A stretch of 64,000 nt of DNA from Roseivivax isoporae LMG 25204 (lineage in GTDB: Bacteria; Pseudomonadota; Alphaproteobacteria; Rhodobacterales; Rhodobacteraceae): NCBI RefSeq assembly GCF_000521865.1, contig NZ_JAME01000001.1, forward strand, positions 62,001 to 126,000, in the 5' to 3' direction. A model generated the notes under the pieces. It searched no databases. It had not been told where the DNA came from and was given only the letters and a program-made list of their open reading frames with translations. Position numbers and translations under genes: made by a program. Numbering within the stretch: position 1 is the first letter of the stretch; every line of letters begins with the position of its first letter. Of this stretch, positions 27,279-38,070 are shown in pieces.

Positions 27279-29435
27279 ATGACCGTTCAGACACGCCGCC
27301 AATTCCTCGCCGCTTCGGCGGGCCTCGTGATCGGGGTGGCGCTGCCCATCCGCGCGCGGGCGCAATCGGGCGCCGCCGCGGCGCTGGGCGACGGCACGCT
27401 GGCCGAGGGCAGCTTTGCCCCGAACGCCTTCGTGCGCGTCGCGCCGGACAACACCATCACCGTCTTCTGCAAGCATATCGAGTTCGGCCAGGGCCCCTAT
27501 ACCGGCCTCGCGACGCTCGTGGCCGAGGAGATGGACGCCGACTGGTCGCAGATGCGGGTCGAGGCCGCGCCGGCCGACGACGAGCTCTACAAGAACCTCG
27601 CCTTCGGCATCCAGGGCACCGGCGGCTCGACCGCCATGGCCAATTCGTGGATGCAGATGCGGCAGGCCGGCGCAGCCGCCCGCGCCATGCTGGTCGCCGC
27701 CGCGGCCGAACGCTGGGGCAGTGATGCCGCGACCCTCACCGTGTCGGCCGGAACCGTCTCGGACGGCAGCAATTCCGCGACCTTCGGCGAGCTGGCCGAG
27801 GCGGCCGCCGCGCAGGACGTGCCCGTCGAGCCCGCGGTCAAGAACCCGTCCGAGTTCACGCTGATCGGCACCGACCGGCCCAAGGTCGACAGCCGGTCCA
27901 AGTCGGACGGCACCGCGATGTTCACCATGGACGTCTACCGCGACGGGATGGAGACGGTCGTGGTCCGCCGTCCGCGGGTGATCGGCGCCACCGTCGCGTC
28001 CTTCGACGACGCGGCCGCGCTCGAGGTGCCGGGCGTCACCGCCGTGCGGCAGATCCCGCAGGGGGTCGCGGTCTACGCCACGTCGACGGCGGCCGCGCTC
28101 AAGGGGCGCGAGGCGCTGAGCGTCGAGTGGGACTACACGGACGCCGAGACGCGCTCCTCCGAGGAGATCTTCGCCGCGTTTTCGGAGGCTGCGCGATCGC
28201 CCGGCCTCGAGGCCGAGAAGGTCGGCGACAGCGCGGGCGCCATCGCGGCGGCCGAGACCGTGCACGAGGCGGAGTTCCTGTTTCCCTTCCTTGCCCACGC
28301 GCCGCTGGAGCCGCTCGACGCGGTGCTCGAGCTGAAGGACGGCAAGGCCGAGATCTGGATGGGGGCGCAGTTTCCCGGCGCCGACAAGGGCGCGGTGACG
28401 CAGGTCCTGGGCCTCGAGCCCGCGGACGTGACGATGAACGTGATGCTGGCCGGCGGCAGCTTCGGGCGGCGCGCGCAGCCCACCGCCCATATCGGGGTCG
28501 AGATCGCCTCGATCGCCAAGGCCGCGGGCCGCGACGGCGCGTGGAAACTCGTCTGGACCCGCGAGGACGACCTGACCGGCGCCTATTACCGGCCGATCAC
28601 CGTGCACAGGATGCGCGGCGGCATCGCCGCCGACGGCAGCATCGTCGGCTGGGAGGACCGCGTGGTGAACCAGTCGATCATGGCCGGCACGCCCTTCGAC
28701 CAGGGCGGGGCGGACCCGACCTCGTTCGAGGGGTCGACCAACATGCCCTATGCGCTGCCGAACCTCACCGTCGACTGGGTCAAGCAGGAGCTGCCGGTCG
28801 CGCCGCTCTGGTGGCGGTCGGTGGGACACACCCACACCGCCTACGCGACCGAGGTCTTCCTCGACGAGCTGCTCGAGAAGGCCGGCAAGGACCCGGTGCA
28901 GGGCCGGCTCGACCTGCTCAAGGACGAGGCCGGGCGGGACCGCGCCGTGCTCGAGCGGGTGGCCGAGATGGCGGGCTGGGACGGCACCAAGGTGCGCGGC
29001 GACCGCGCCTACGGTGTCGCGCTGCACGAGAGCTTCCAGAGCTACGTGGCACAGATCGTCGAGATCTCGGACGCGGGCGGCCTGCCGCGCGTGCACAAGG
29101 TCTGGTGCGCCATCGATTGCGGCATCGCGGTCAACCCGAACGTGATCCGCGCGCAGATCGAGGGCGGCATCGGCTACGGGCTCGGCACGGCGCTCTACAA
29201 CGAGCTGACGCTCGGCGAGGGGGGCGAGGTCCAGCAGCTGAACTTCGACACCTACCGGATGCTGCGCATCAACGAGATGCCCGAGGTCGAGGTCGCGATC
29301 ATCGACAGCGACGCCGATCCCACGGGCGTCGGCGAACCCGGAACCCCGCCCATCGCGCCCGCGGTGGCCAATGCGTGGCGCGCGCTGACCGGATCGAGCC
29401 CGCGCCGGCTTCCCTTTGCACGAGCAGGTGTCTGA
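27279..29435 (+). CDS. Molybdenum hydroxylase large (Moco) subunit, IorB-like, Tat-exported
   Basis: A 718-residue molybdopterin-binding subunit. The N-terminus [19 protein letters not shown] is a twin-arginine signal, so the enzyme is probably periplasmic. Moco-domain motifs include [29 protein letters not shown], the [14 protein letters not shown] loop and, near the C-terminus, [16 protein letters not shown], which carries the conserved active-site glutamate of the family. It hydroxylates a heteroaromatic ring or oxidises an aldehyde, using water as oxygen source. It starts 2 bp after the 2Fe-2S subunit gene. The small subunit lacks its own signal and would be exported with it. A cytochrome c gene follows after 5 bp as likely electron acceptor. 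Confidence 0.93.
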   Translation: MTVQTRRQFLAASAGLVIGVALPIRARAQSGAAAALGDGTLAEGSFAPNAFVRVAPDNTITVFCKHIEFGQGPYTGLATLVAEEMDADWSQMRVEAAPADDELYKNLAFGIQGTGGSTAMANSWMQMRQAGAAARAMLVAAAAERWGSDAATLTVSAGTVSDGSNSATFGELAEAAAAQDVPVEPAVKNPSEFTLIGTDRPKVDSRSKSDGTAMFTMDVYRDGMETVVVRRPRVIGATVASFDDAAALEVPGVTAVRQIPQGVAVYATSTAAALKGREALSVEWDYTDAETRSSEEIFAAFSEAARSPGLEAEKVGDSAGAIAAAETVHEAEFLFPFLAHAPLEPLDAVLELKDGKAEIWMGAQFPGADKGAVTQVLGLEPADVTMNVMLAGGSFGRRAQPTAHIGVEIASIAKAAGRDGAWKLVWTREDDLTGAYYRPITVHRMRGGIAADGSIVGWEDRVVNQSIMAGTPFDQGGADPTSFEGSTNMPYALPNLTVDWVKQELPVAPLWWRSVGHTHTAYATEVFLDELLEKAGKDPVQGRLDLLKDEAGRDRAVLERVAEMAGWDGTKVRGDRAYGVALHESFQSYVAQIVEISDAGGLPRVHKVWCAIDCGIAVNPNVIRAQIEGGIGYGLGTALYNELTLGEGGEVQQLNFDTYRMLRINEMPEVEVAIIDSDADPTGVGEPGTPPIAPAVANAWRALTGSSPRRLPFARAGV

Positions 29436-29440
29436 AGAAC

Positions 29441-30031
29441 ATGAAGAAATGGCTGATGATCGCGGCGCTCGCCGCGACCCCCGCACTGGCGCAGGATGCG
29501 GAATTGCGCGCGGTCGGGGACTTCGACGACATCGAGGGTGAGGAGGTGCGGTCGGTTGCGCTGTTCGAGGAGATGCTCAAGGTGATCGAGCATCCCCGCT
29601 GCCTGAACTGCCATCCCGTGAACGGCGGGCCGACGCAGGGCGACGACATGACCCCGCACATGCCCCCGGTGGTGCGCGGCGACGCCGATTTCGGCGCGCC
29701 CGGCATGTTCTGCACCACCTGCCACGGCACGCAGAACGTGGCCTTCGTGACCGGCGACGGATCGATCCCGGGGCACGAGCCCTGGGCGCTCGCGCCGGTC
29801 TCGATGGGCTGGCAGGGCCTTTCGGGCGCCGAGATCTGCGCGCAGCTCAAGGACCCCGAGCGCAACGGAGACCGCGACCTGGCCGAACTGCACGAGCACA
29901 TGGCCGAGGACGGCCTCGTGGGCTGGGGCTGGCATCCGGGCGACGGGCGCACGCCCGTTCCGGGCACGCAGGAAGCCTTCGGCGAGATCGTGCAGGCCTG
30001 GATCGACACCGGCGCGGCCTGCCCGGGTTGA
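29441..30031 (+). CDS. Periplasmic diheme c-type cytochrome
   Basis: A 196-residue secreted protein. Residues 1-18 form a signal peptide ([18 protein letters not shown]). Two CxxCH heme sites are visible: CLNCH (54-58) and CTTCH (91-95). Candidate distal ligands include methionines in DDMTPHMPP and VSMGW. It begins 5 bp after the IorB-like gene, and the Tat export of that enzyme makes this cytochrome its obvious electron acceptor, delivering electrons to the respiratory chain. The C-terminal half ([20 protein letters not shown]) has no recognised motif. Specific subfamily not assigned. Confidence 0.85.
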   Translation: MKKWLMIAALAATPALAQDAELRAVGDFDDIEGEEVRSVALFEEMLKVIEHPRCLNCHPVNGGPTQGDDMTPHMPPVVRGDADFGAPGMFCTTCHGTQNVAFVTGDGSIPGHEPWALAPVSMGWQGLSGAEICAQLKDPERNGDRDLAELHEHMAEDGLVGWGWHPGDGRTPVPGTQEAFGEIVQAWIDTGAACPG

Positions 30032-30072
30032 ACGTCCGCACGGGGTCGCCCGACTTGGGCGGCCCCGCCGTT

Positions 30073-30966
30073 TCAGTCGTGGCCGAGCGCCAGCGTGCGC
30101 TGCCGGAGCCACGCGACGAGCTCGCGCCCGCTGCCCGCGGCGCGCAGCTCTTCCGGCGGAATCGGCCTGCCGATCACGGGCGCCTGCGGCGTGCGGCACG
30201 CCTTCACCACCTCGTGGATCAGGAGCCCCTGCCGCAGCGTGGGAGAGATCAGGTTGGCGATCTGGTAGGCGCGCGAGTTCTGGCCCGGGAAATGGATCGG
30301 GACCACCGTCGCGCCCGACCGCTGGATCAGCTTCGCGGTGAACGGGTTCCACTCCGCCTCCTCGGCCGGGCCGAAGGCCCGGCGCGAGGTCGCCACCACG
30401 CCCGAGGGAAAGAGCGCGACCAGCCCGCCCGCGCCCAGGTGGTCCATGGCCGTCTCCCGCATCCGCAGCCCCTGCGCGCGCGCGTCGGGTTCGTGCGGGA
30501 AGGGGACGGGGATCAGGAAGCGTTCGACCTCGCGCACGCCGGTCAGGAGCGAGCGGGTCAGGATGCGGTAGTCGCGCCGCACCCGGCCGATCAGCTCGGC
30601 CAGCACCATGCCGTCTACGAGGCCGTGGGGATGGTTCGCCACCACCACCACCGGACCCTTGCGCGGGATGCGCGCGATCTGCGCCTCGGGGGTCTCGAGC
30701 GTGATGTCCATGATCGACAGTGCCTGCGCCCAGAACGCCTGGCCCTCGGCCGGGCCGATCCGCTCGAAGGCGCGGACCATGCGCAGGAGCGTGACCTTGC
30801 CGGTCAGCCATTCCATCGCGCGGATCGTGCCGCGCTTCCACGGGTTCTCGAAGGTGTTGGCGTAGCTCAGCTTGCGCTTGTCGTAGGGCGCGGGGTCGCG
30901 CGGGGCGGGGCTGACAGGCGCGGCGGCGGGACGGCGGGTCTGGGGATCGACGTCGGGGCTCAGCAT
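30073..30966 (-). CDS. PlsC-like 1-acyl-glycerol-3-phosphate acyltransferase family protein
   Basis: A 297-residue acyltransferase-domain protein. The catalytic HX4D motif appears as NHPHGLVDG near residue 110, followed by [10 protein letters not shown], equivalent to the FPEG substrate block, and later [14 protein letters not shown]. The N-terminal 30 residues are Pro/Ala-rich. It probably acylates a lysophospholipid or related lipid at the inner membrane. Its ATG overlaps the HPr gene stop by 7 bp, so it is the distal member of the chvI-to-ptsH transcription unit, possibly linking envelope-stress control to membrane lipid synthesis. It could instead be an ornithine-lipid-type acyltransferase; the motif set does not decide. 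Confidence 0.85.
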   Translation of the reverse strand: MLSPDVDPQTRRPAAAPVSPAPRDPAPYDKRKLSYANTFENPWKRGTIRAMEWLTGKVTLLRMVRAFERIGPAEGQAFWAQALSIMDITLETPEAQIARIPRKGPVVVVANHPHGLVDGMVLAELIGRVRRDYRILTRSLLTGVREVERFLIPVPFPHEPDARAQGLRMRETAMDHLGAGGLVALFPSGVVATSRRAFGPAEEAEWNPFTAKLIQRSGATVVPIHFPGQNSRAYQIANLISPTLRQGLLIHEVVKACRTPQAPVIGRPIPPEELRAAGSGRELVAWLRQRTLALGHD

Positions 30967-31238
30967 GCCTCACCGAAGCGGTTGGCGACGAGGGCCGCGA
31001 TCGCGTCCGCCAGCGCCTCGGCATCGGGGCCCGACGTCTCGACCTCGATCGAGGTGCCCTTCGAAGCGGCCAGCATGAGGAGCCCCATGATGCTGTCGCC
31101 CGAGGCCGACAGGCCGTCGCGAGACACTTCGGCCTGCGCGTCGAAACCTTCGACCACCTCCACGAGCTTGGCCGAGGCACGGGCGTGCAGGCCCTTCTCG
31201 TTGACGATCTTGAGTTCTCTGCGGACAGACGTGGTCAT
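30960..31238 (-). CDS. ptsH: Phosphocarrier protein HPr
   Basis: A 92-residue HPr. The phospho-accepting histidine is His18 in [15 protein letters not shown]. The regulatory serine, target of HPr kinase, is Ser49 in [12 protein letters not shown]. It relays phosphate from enzyme I, not encoded here, to the EIIA protein whose gene lies 34 bp upstream. In alphaproteobacteria this reduced PTS is regulatory rather than sugar-transporting. The start at 31238 was chosen because the longer frame adds 40 residues foreign to HPr. Confidence 0.95.
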   Translation of the reverse strand: MTTSVRRELKIVNEKGLHARASAKLVEVVEGFDAQAEVSRDGLSASGDSIMGLLMLAASKGTSIEVETSGPDAEALADAIAALVANRFGEAC

Positions 31239-31272
31239 GGCGCTCTTTTCGGGATTCACGTGGGGGAGGGGG

Positions 31273-31695
31273 TCAGGCGCTGCGCGTCGCCGGGTCGGCC
31301 ACCTGATCGGGCTTGATGTTCTGTGTGTCAATGTATTTCCGACCGGCCTCCAGCGCACCCCGGACGGCGTCGGCCACGCCCTTCTGGCGGCTCTTCGCCA
31401 GCTTGATCAGCATGGGCAGGTTCGCCCCGTAGAGGATGCGGCGGTTCTCGGGCTGGCACGCCCGGAGCGCCAGGTTCGATGGCGATCCGCCGAACATGTC
31501 GACCACGATGACGACCCCGTCGCCCTGGTCGACCTCGTTGGCGGCGGCGCAGATCTCGTCCTGCTTGGACTGGCGGTTGTGGTCCGCCTCGATGGAGATG
31601 GCGCGCATGCCGTTCTGCATGCCGACCACGTGCTCGACCGCCGCGAGATATTCCCGCGCCAGCCCGCCGTGGGCCACGATGACGATACCGATCAC
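31273..31695 (-). CDS. PTS EIIA component, mannose/fructose (EIIA-Man) family
   Basis: A 140-residue single-domain EIIA. The phospho-histidine is His9 in [14 protein letters not shown]; the [17 protein letters not shown] segment is the second family hallmark. It receives phosphate from HPr. No membrane EIIC/EIID genes follow, so it probably acts as a signal output protein. It overlaps rapZ by 4 bp and precedes ptsH by 34 bp. Confidence 0.94.
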   Translation of the reverse strand: MIGIVIVAHGGLAREYLAAVEHVVGMQNGMRAISIEADHNRQSKQDEICAAANEVDQGDGVVIVVDMFGGSPSNLALRACQPENRRILYGANLPMLIKLAKSRQKGVADAVRGALEAGRKYIDTQNIKPDQVADPATRSA

Positions 31696-32624
31696 GCGCT
31701 CGCCCTTCCGATCCCCTGCGGCGTCGGCCGACTGTCCCCGATCAAGCCCCGCCGCTCCAGCTCCCTGTGCCTTATTGACACCCGCCAGCCCACTTCCGCA
31801 AGGCCGCGCGCGACCGCCTCGGTCACCGCGACCGACCTGTGTTGCCCCCCGGTACAGCCGAAGGCCACGGCGAAGTGCGCCTTTCCCTCGTCGCGATAGG
31901 CGGGCAGCAGGAAACGCAGCATGTCCTCGACCCGCTCGAGAAAGCCCGCGTGCAGCGGGTCGGCGGCGACGTGCGCGACCACCTCCGGGTCGAGCCCGGT
32001 CAGATCGCGCAGCTCGGGGATCCAGTGCGGATTGGCGAGGAAGCGGCAGTCGAGGATCATGTCGGCGCCCTGCGGCACGCCGCGCTTGTAGGAGAACGAG
32101 CTGAGCGTGACCGCAAGCGGCCGCGCGCCGTCCGGACCGAACCGCGCGACCAGTTCGTCGCGCAGCTCGTGCGGGCTGAACTCGCTCGTGTCGATCAGCG
32201 TGTCGGCGGCCTCGCGCACCGGATCGAGCAGCGCGCGTTCTCGCGCGATCCCCTCTGTCGGCGCCGCATCGGGCGTCAGCGGATGGCGGCGGCGGGTCTC
32301 GGAATAGCGCCGCACCAGCACGTCGGGGCGGCAGTCGAGATAGAGCAGCTCGGGCGCGACGCCGGGCCAGCCCCGCAGCGTGTCGCAGAGCTCGAGCAGC
32401 GCCTCGACCGAGAATTCGCGGTTGCGCACGTCGATCCCGAGCGCCAGCGGATGCGTGGGCGCGGGGCCGTCCACCAGCCGCGGCACGAGGCTGACCGGCA
32501 TGTTGTCGATCGCCTCGTAGCCCAGGTCCTCGAGCGCGTTGATCGCGGTGCTGCGCCCGGCGCCCGAGGGGCCGGTGACGAGCACCACGCGCGTGGCGGT
32601 GAGGGTCTGGCTGTCGCTACTCAT
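31692..32624 (-). CDS. rapZ: RNase adapter protein RapZ
   Basis: A 310-residue P-loop protein. Walker A is [10 protein letters not shown] (about residues 17-26), followed by [17 protein letters not shown], the conserved RapZ/YvcJ segment. Other family parts are [20 protein letters not shown] and [15 protein letters not shown] near the C-terminus. It is an ATP/GTP-binding protein that in enterobacteria senses glucosamine-6-phosphate and directs RNase E to a small RNA; in alphaproteobacteria its role is less defined, but it always travels with hprK and the EIIA/HPr genes as here. Start at 32624 overlaps the hprK stop by 8 bp. Confidence 0.95.
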   Translation of the reverse strand: MSSDSQTLTATRVVLVTGPSGAGRSTAINALEDLGYEAIDNMPVSLVPRLVDGPAPTHPLALGIDVRNREFSVEALLELCDTLRGWPGVAPELLYLDCRPDVLVRRYSETRRRHPLTPDAAPTEGIARERALLDPVREAADTLIDTSEFSPHELRDELVARFGPDGARPLAVTLSSFSYKRGVPQGADMILDCRFLANPHWIPELRDLTGLDPEVVAHVAADPLHAGFLERVEDMLRFLLPAYRDEGKAHFAVAFGCTGGQHRSVAVTEAVARGLAEVGWRVSIRHRELERRGLIGDSRPTPQGIGRASA

Positions 32625-33045
32625 GTCGTCCGCCTTTAAGATACTGGACGAGGGCCGCGGCGAAATGGGGGTGCGCAAAGTTGTGAAGGACAGGCACCGC
32701 GCATGACAAGAGCGTAACGTGACGCAGGGGGGGGAGTCGGGCGGTTTCCGGCGTATCGAGGTCGACCACCACCGAAAGGCGGACCGGACCCTCGGCCGGA
32801 CGCGCGCGCAGGAGGCCGATGCCGCGCGCCTCGATCAACCCGCGGATCGCCTCGGGCGCCGAGAGCACGATGCCGTCGCCGTCGCGGGTCAGGATCACCC
32901 GGTCGTCCGCGACGAGCGCCGCGCCCGCGGCCATCATGCCGAGGGCCAGCGCGGACTTGCCGGAACCGGCCCTGCCGCGGATCAGCGCCGCGCGTCCGTC
33001 GAGCGCCACCGCGGTCGCATGCAGGATGGTGGTCTCGGAGGTCAC
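32617..33045 (-). CDS. hprK: Short HPr kinase/phosphatase (HprK C-terminal domain only)
   Basis: A 142-residue protein consisting only of the kinase domain. Walker A is [14 protein letters not shown] (about residues 22-35), followed by [12 protein letters not shown], the loop typical of HprK. It lacks the N-terminal domain of Firmicute HprK, a normal feature in alphaproteobacteria. It phosphorylates HPr on the regulatory serine (Ser49 of the HPr gene at 30960-31238). It lies 7 bp after chvG and overlaps rapZ by 8 bp. Confidence 0.92.
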   Translation of the reverse strand: MTSETTILHATAVALDGRAALIRGRAGSGKSALALGMMAAGAALVADDRVILTRDGDGIVLSAPEAIRGLIEARGIGLLRARPAEGPVRLSVVVDLDTPETARLPPLRHVTLLSCAVPVLHNFAHPHFAAALVQYLKGGRHE

Positions 33046-33052
33046 CGCCGCC

Positions 33053-34783
33053 TCAGAGCGGCAGGCCCACGACGAAGCGCGCGCCCAGCGGTTCCGAGGT
33101 GACGTCGGCCTCGGTGGGGCGGATGTTCTCGGCCCAGATCACGCCGCCATGGGCCTCGACGATCTGTTTCGAGATGGCGAGCCCGAGACCCGAGTTGTTG
33201 CCGAAGTCGGTTTCCGGCCGGTGCGAGTAGAAGCGCTTGAAGATCTTCGTCAGCGACTGGTCGGGGATGCCCGGGCCGGTATCCTCCACCACCACCAGCA
33301 CGCGGTTCTCGCGCCGGCGCGCCCAGACGCGGATCGCGTCGCCGTCCTCGCAGAAGGACACCGCGTTGGTGATGAGGTTGACGAAGACCTGGGCCAGCCG
33401 GGCCTCGAGCCCGTGGATCATGATCGGCCGCGGCGGCAGGTCGGTGATGAACTCGATCCCCTTGCGCTTGGCGTCCACGCCGAGGAACTGCGCGAGGTTG
33501 TCGATCATCTCGAGAAGGTTGAACTCCTGCTCCTCCTCCTTGACGAGCTCGCTGTCGAGCCGGGAGGCGTTCGAGATGTCCGAGACCAGCCGGTCGAGCC
33601 GGCGCACGTCGTGCTCGATCACGTCGAGAAGCTTCTCGCGGTGCTCCTCCTTCTTGACCATGCGCAGCGAGCCCACCGCGGAGCGCAGGCTCGCGAGCGG
33701 GTTCTTGATCTCGTGCGCCACGTCCGCGGCGAACTGCTCGTTGCCGTCGATCCGGTCGTAGAGCGCGGCGACCATGCCGCGCAGCGCGCCCGAGAGGCGT
33801 CCGATCTCGTCGGGCCGCGCGGTGAGGTCGGGAATGCGGATGCGCCCGGTCGCGCCGCGCGAGCGGTTCCTCTCGCGCCCGAGCTCGGCCGCCTCGGCGA
33901 GGTCCGAGATCGGGTGCGCGATGGTCGAGGCGAGGACGAGGCTGAGGCCGATCGACACCAGCGTCGCGATCACGAAGACCTGCAGGACGCGCTCGCGTTC
34001 GAGCCGGACCGCGATGTCGATCTCGGCGGCGGGCGAGATGACGCCCACCCAACCCACGACCGCCGCGCCCTGCCGGATCGGCGAGAGCGCGGTGAACAGG
34101 GTCTCGCCGCTCTGCGCGCTCGACTGGACGACCTGCGTGGCGTTCGGGTCGCCCGCCTCGATCAGGCGGCGCAGGCGGTCCTCGGCGCCGAGCGGCTCGT
34201 CGCCCGCGAGCATGCTGAAGACGCCCGAGACGGATTGCCAGATCGCGGCGAGGAAGTCCGAGATCACGGTGGGCTGCTCCGCCGGCTGGCCCGCGCCCGT
34301 GCCGGCCTGCGCCGGCGCGTCGCCCGTCGCCTCGCCCACGAGGAACACCTGGCTGTCGAAGACGAGCAGCCGCGTGCCGTCGCGCAGGTCGAGCCCCTCG
34401 ACCGTGGCGGCCACGTCGATGCCGTCCCCGGTGGCCATGTTGACCGGCGCGGCGCGCGGCAGCTGCGCCTCGAACACGTCGGCGATGAGTTCCGCCTCTG
34501 ACTGCGCCGCGTTCGCGCGCTGGATCGCCAGCGTGTCGCGCGAGGAGTTGAGGAACAGGATCCCCGCCACCAGCACGTTCAGCGTGATCAGGTTGAAGGT
34601 GATGATCTTCCGCGTGAGCGGCGAGCGGTTCAGCGAGAACAGGCCGCGGCGGGCGCGGCTTTCCCGCAATTCCTTCTCGACGGTCGCGTCGGGCGCCACC
34701 CAGTCGTCACCGAGCACGACATCGTCCTCGCGCCGGTCCTCGGCGCGTGACATGTCATCGGGCAGCCGCTCCGCGAGGGCCAT
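33053..34783 (-). CDS. chvG: Sensor histidine kinase ChvG/ExoS-like
   Basis: A 576-residue membrane kinase. Transmembrane segments are at about 58-79 and 268-287, enclosing a periplasmic sensor domain of roughly 190 residues. A HAMP region follows (STIAHPISDLAEAAELGRER). The H-box is FAADVAHEIKNPLASLRSAV with His357 as phosphorylation site, then an N-box (FVNLITNAVSF) and G-boxes (VEDTGPGIPDQSL and SGLGLAISKQIVEAHG). The ChvG/ChvI system senses acid or envelope stress in alphaproteobacteria. It follows chvI by 3 bp. A second in-frame ATG ten codons downstream is also possible as start. Confidence 0.94.
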   Translation of the reverse strand: MALAERLPDDMSRAEDRREDDVVLGDDWVAPDATVEKELRESRARRGLFSLNRSPLTRKIITFNLITLNVLVAGILFLNSSRDTLAIQRANAAQSEAELIADVFEAQLPRAAPVNMATGDGIDVAATVEGLDLRDGTRLLVFDSQVFLVGEATGDAPAQAGTGAGQPAEQPTVISDFLAAIWQSVSGVFSMLAGDEPLGAEDRLRRLIEAGDPNATQVVQSSAQSGETLFTALSPIRQGAAVVGWVGVISPAAEIDIAVRLERERVLQVFVIATLVSIGLSLVLASTIAHPISDLAEAAELGRERNRSRGATGRIRIPDLTARPDEIGRLSGALRGMVAALYDRIDGNEQFAADVAHEIKNPLASLRSAVGSLRMVKKEEHREKLLDVIEHDVRRLDRLVSDISNASRLDSELVKEEEQEFNLLEMIDNLAQFLGVDAKRKGIEFITDLPPRPIMIHGLEARLAQVFVNLITNAVSFCEDGDAIRVWARRRENRVLVVVEDTGPGIPDQSLTKIFKRFYSHRPETDFGNNSGLGLAISKQIVEAHGGVIWAENIRPTEADVTSEPLGARFVVGLPL

Positions 34784-34786
34784 GGA

Positions 34787-35488
34787 TCACTCTTCGTTGT
34801 AACGGTAGCCGATGCCGTAGAGCGTCTCGATCGCCGAGAATTCCTCGTCCACCGAACGCATCTTCTTGCGCAGCCGCTTGATGTGGCTGTCGATGGTGCG
34901 GTCGTCCACGTAGACCTGGTCGTCGTAGGCCACGTCCATCAGCTGGTCGCGCGACTTCACGAAGCCGGGCCGCTGGGCGAGGGCCTGCAGCAGCAGGAAC
35001 TCGGTGACCGTCAGCGACACGTCCTGCCCCTTCCACGTGACCGAGTGGCGCAGCGGGTCCATGGTGAGGGACCCCCGCTGCATGAGCTTCGTCTCTTCGG
35101 TCTCGCCCACGGCGCCGGTGGTCACGGCCTCCTGCCGGCGGAGCAGCGCGCGGATCCGTTCCACGAGCAGCCGCTGCGAGAACGGCTTCTTGACGTAGTC
35201 GTCCGCCCCCATGCGCAGGCCCAGGACCTCGTCGATCTCGTCGTCCTTGGAGGTCAGGAAGATGACCGGCATCTTCGACTTCTGCCGGACGCGCTGCAGC
35301 AGGTCCATTCCGTCCATTCGTGGCATCTTTATGTCGAAAACCGCCATGTCGGGCAGCTTGCGATTGAACGCTTCGAGCGCCTGCTGGCCGTCATTGTAAG
35401 TATCGACCTCGAAGCCTTCGGCCTCGAGGGTCATAGAAACCGACGTCAGAATGTTCCTGTCATCGTCCACAAGGGCGATTCTGGACAT
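34787..35488 (-). CDS. chvI: Response regulator ChvI, OmpR family
   Basis: A 233-residue regulator. The receiver domain has acidic residues LVDDDRN, phospho-acceptor Asp52 ([13 protein letters not shown]) and Lys in FLTSKDDE. The C-terminal winged helix is OmpR-type ([20 protein letters not shown] and [17 protein letters not shown]). It pairs with ChvG encoded 3 bp downstream. It is divergent from pckA, a gene placed under ChvGI control in related organisms. The start at 35488 follows GAGGAAAT; upstream residues in the longer frame do not belong to the family. Confidence 0.96.
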   Translation of the reverse strand: MSRIALVDDDRNILTSVSMTLEAEGFEVDTYNDGQQALEAFNRKLPDMAVFDIKMPRMDGMDLLQRVRQKSKMPVIFLTSKDDEIDEVLGLRMGADDYVKKPFSQRLLVERIRALLRRQEAVTTGAVGETEETKLMQRGSLTMDPLRHSVTWKGQDVSLTVTEFLLLQALAQRPGFVKSRDQLMDVAYDDQVYVDDRTIDSHIKRLRKKMRSVDEEFSAIETLYGIGYRYNEE

Positions 35489-35802
35489 TGGGGATTTCCT
35501 CGTACTGCTCACTTTGTATTTTCCCGCAGTATGAGCGCGTTTCCGCTTTACAGCAATTCCTAACTGCGAATCACGCACCTGTGACCGTTTCCATGCAACC
35601 GAAAAACCATGAGTAATGGCTTAATTGTGACATTGCCACCCGCATGGGGAGAACGATGATTGCGCTAAACCTGAGATGGTTGCGCTAACTGCCTGAAGGC
35701 CTTCTGTTCAGCCGCAAAATCCTCGTGCTAGATGATGTCCTGCGCGCCGGAACCGAGACCTTCGGAGCGCGACTCTCGCAGGCGCTGACAGGAGCTAAGG
35801 CC
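35489..35802. other. Divergent chvI / pckA intergenic region
   Basis: About 310 bp with lower GC than its flanks. It contains a 9-bp direct repeat (35660-35668 and 35680-35688) and no credible small gene. Promoters for both chvI and pckA must lie here, but no convincing -35/-10 pair was singled out. Confidence 0.5.
35660..35688 (+). promoter_or_regulatory. Direct repeat TTGCGCTAA x2, candidate response-regulator site
   Basis: TTGCGCTAA occurs at 35660-35668 and again at 35680-35688, exactly 20 bp apart, i.e. on the same helix face. OmpR-family regulators such as ChvI usually bind tandem direct repeats. The pair lies 115-143 bp upstream of the pckA ATG. Confidence 0.45.
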
Positions 35803-37401
<1,599 letters not shown>

Positions 37402-37410
37402 GCCCGGCAG

Positions 37411-37434
37411 GCGGCGGCCGCGTCCGGCCGCCGC
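37411..37434 (+). terminator. Hairpin downstream of pckA
   Basis: GCGGCGGCCG pairs perfectly with CGGCCGCCGC across a 4-nt loop, starting 9 bp after the pckA stop. Only a weak T-containing tail follows, so termination efficiency is uncertain. Confidence 0.55.
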
Positions 37435-37469
37435 TTGCGCTTGGCGCCGCGACGCCGCATCCTGCCGCC

Positions 37470-38051
37470 ATGACACCCCGCCGTCCCGCGCTTCGCAGGC
37501 TCCGCGCCCTCATCCTGCCGCTCGTGCTCTCGGCCGCCGCGGCCGGGGCGCAGAACGCGCAGCAGGCCCTGCAGGACGGCGCGCGCTACGATCCCGACCT
37601 TTTCGAGCTGGTGCGGGGCGTCTTCTGCGAGGTGCCCTCGACCGGCAGCGTGCCGGCGCCGGGCACCGTCGCCGGCAAGATCGAGCTCTTCGACGCAGTG
37701 CCGGACTTCCAGTGGCTGACATCGGTGGTGCCGGCGGTGCCGGGCATCAGCTTCGGCGTGCAGACCCTCGCGCGCGACGGGCGGATCTACGATAACGTGG
37801 TGATGACGCTGACGCACCCCGCCTTCCGCGACAGCGGCGCCAGCACGCAGAGCTACGTCACCGCGCTGGGCGGCAGCGACACGGCGATCAACGCCTACAC
37901 CTTCGACACGCCCGAGGAACTGGCGACCGGCACCTGGACCTTCACCGCGACGCGCGACGACGAGCTGATCTATTCCGCGCGGTTCGAGGTGGTGCCGCCC
38001 GCCGCCGCGCCCGAGATCGCCTCGGCCTGCGGCGGGCTGCCGATGTCCTGA
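37470..38051 (+). CDS. Secreted protein of unknown function
   Basis: A 193-residue protein with a signal peptide (RALILPLVLSAAAAGAQN, cleavage near 28). The mature part is beta-rich by appearance: FCEVPSTGSVPAPGTVAGKI, WLTSVVPAVPGISFGVQTLA, DNVVMTLTHPAFRDSGAS and a C-terminal ATGTWTFTATRDDELIYSAR resembling an Ig-like strand pair. Two cysteines (one in FCEVP, one in SACGG) could form a disulfide. I do not recognise the family with confidence. It follows pckA by 68 bp behind a hairpin and faces the TSUP permease gene convergently. Confidence 0.7.
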   Translation: MTPRRPALRRLRALILPLVLSAAAAGAQNAQQALQDGARYDPDLFELVRGVFCEVPSTGSVPAPGTVAGKIELFDAVPDFQWLTSVVPAVPGISFGVQTLARDGRIYDNVVMTLTHPAFRDSGASTQSYVTALGGSDTAINAYTFDTPEELATGTWTFTATRDDELIYSARFEVVPPAAAPEIASACGGLPMS

Positions 38052-38070
38052 CCCGGGCGCCCGCCGCCCC

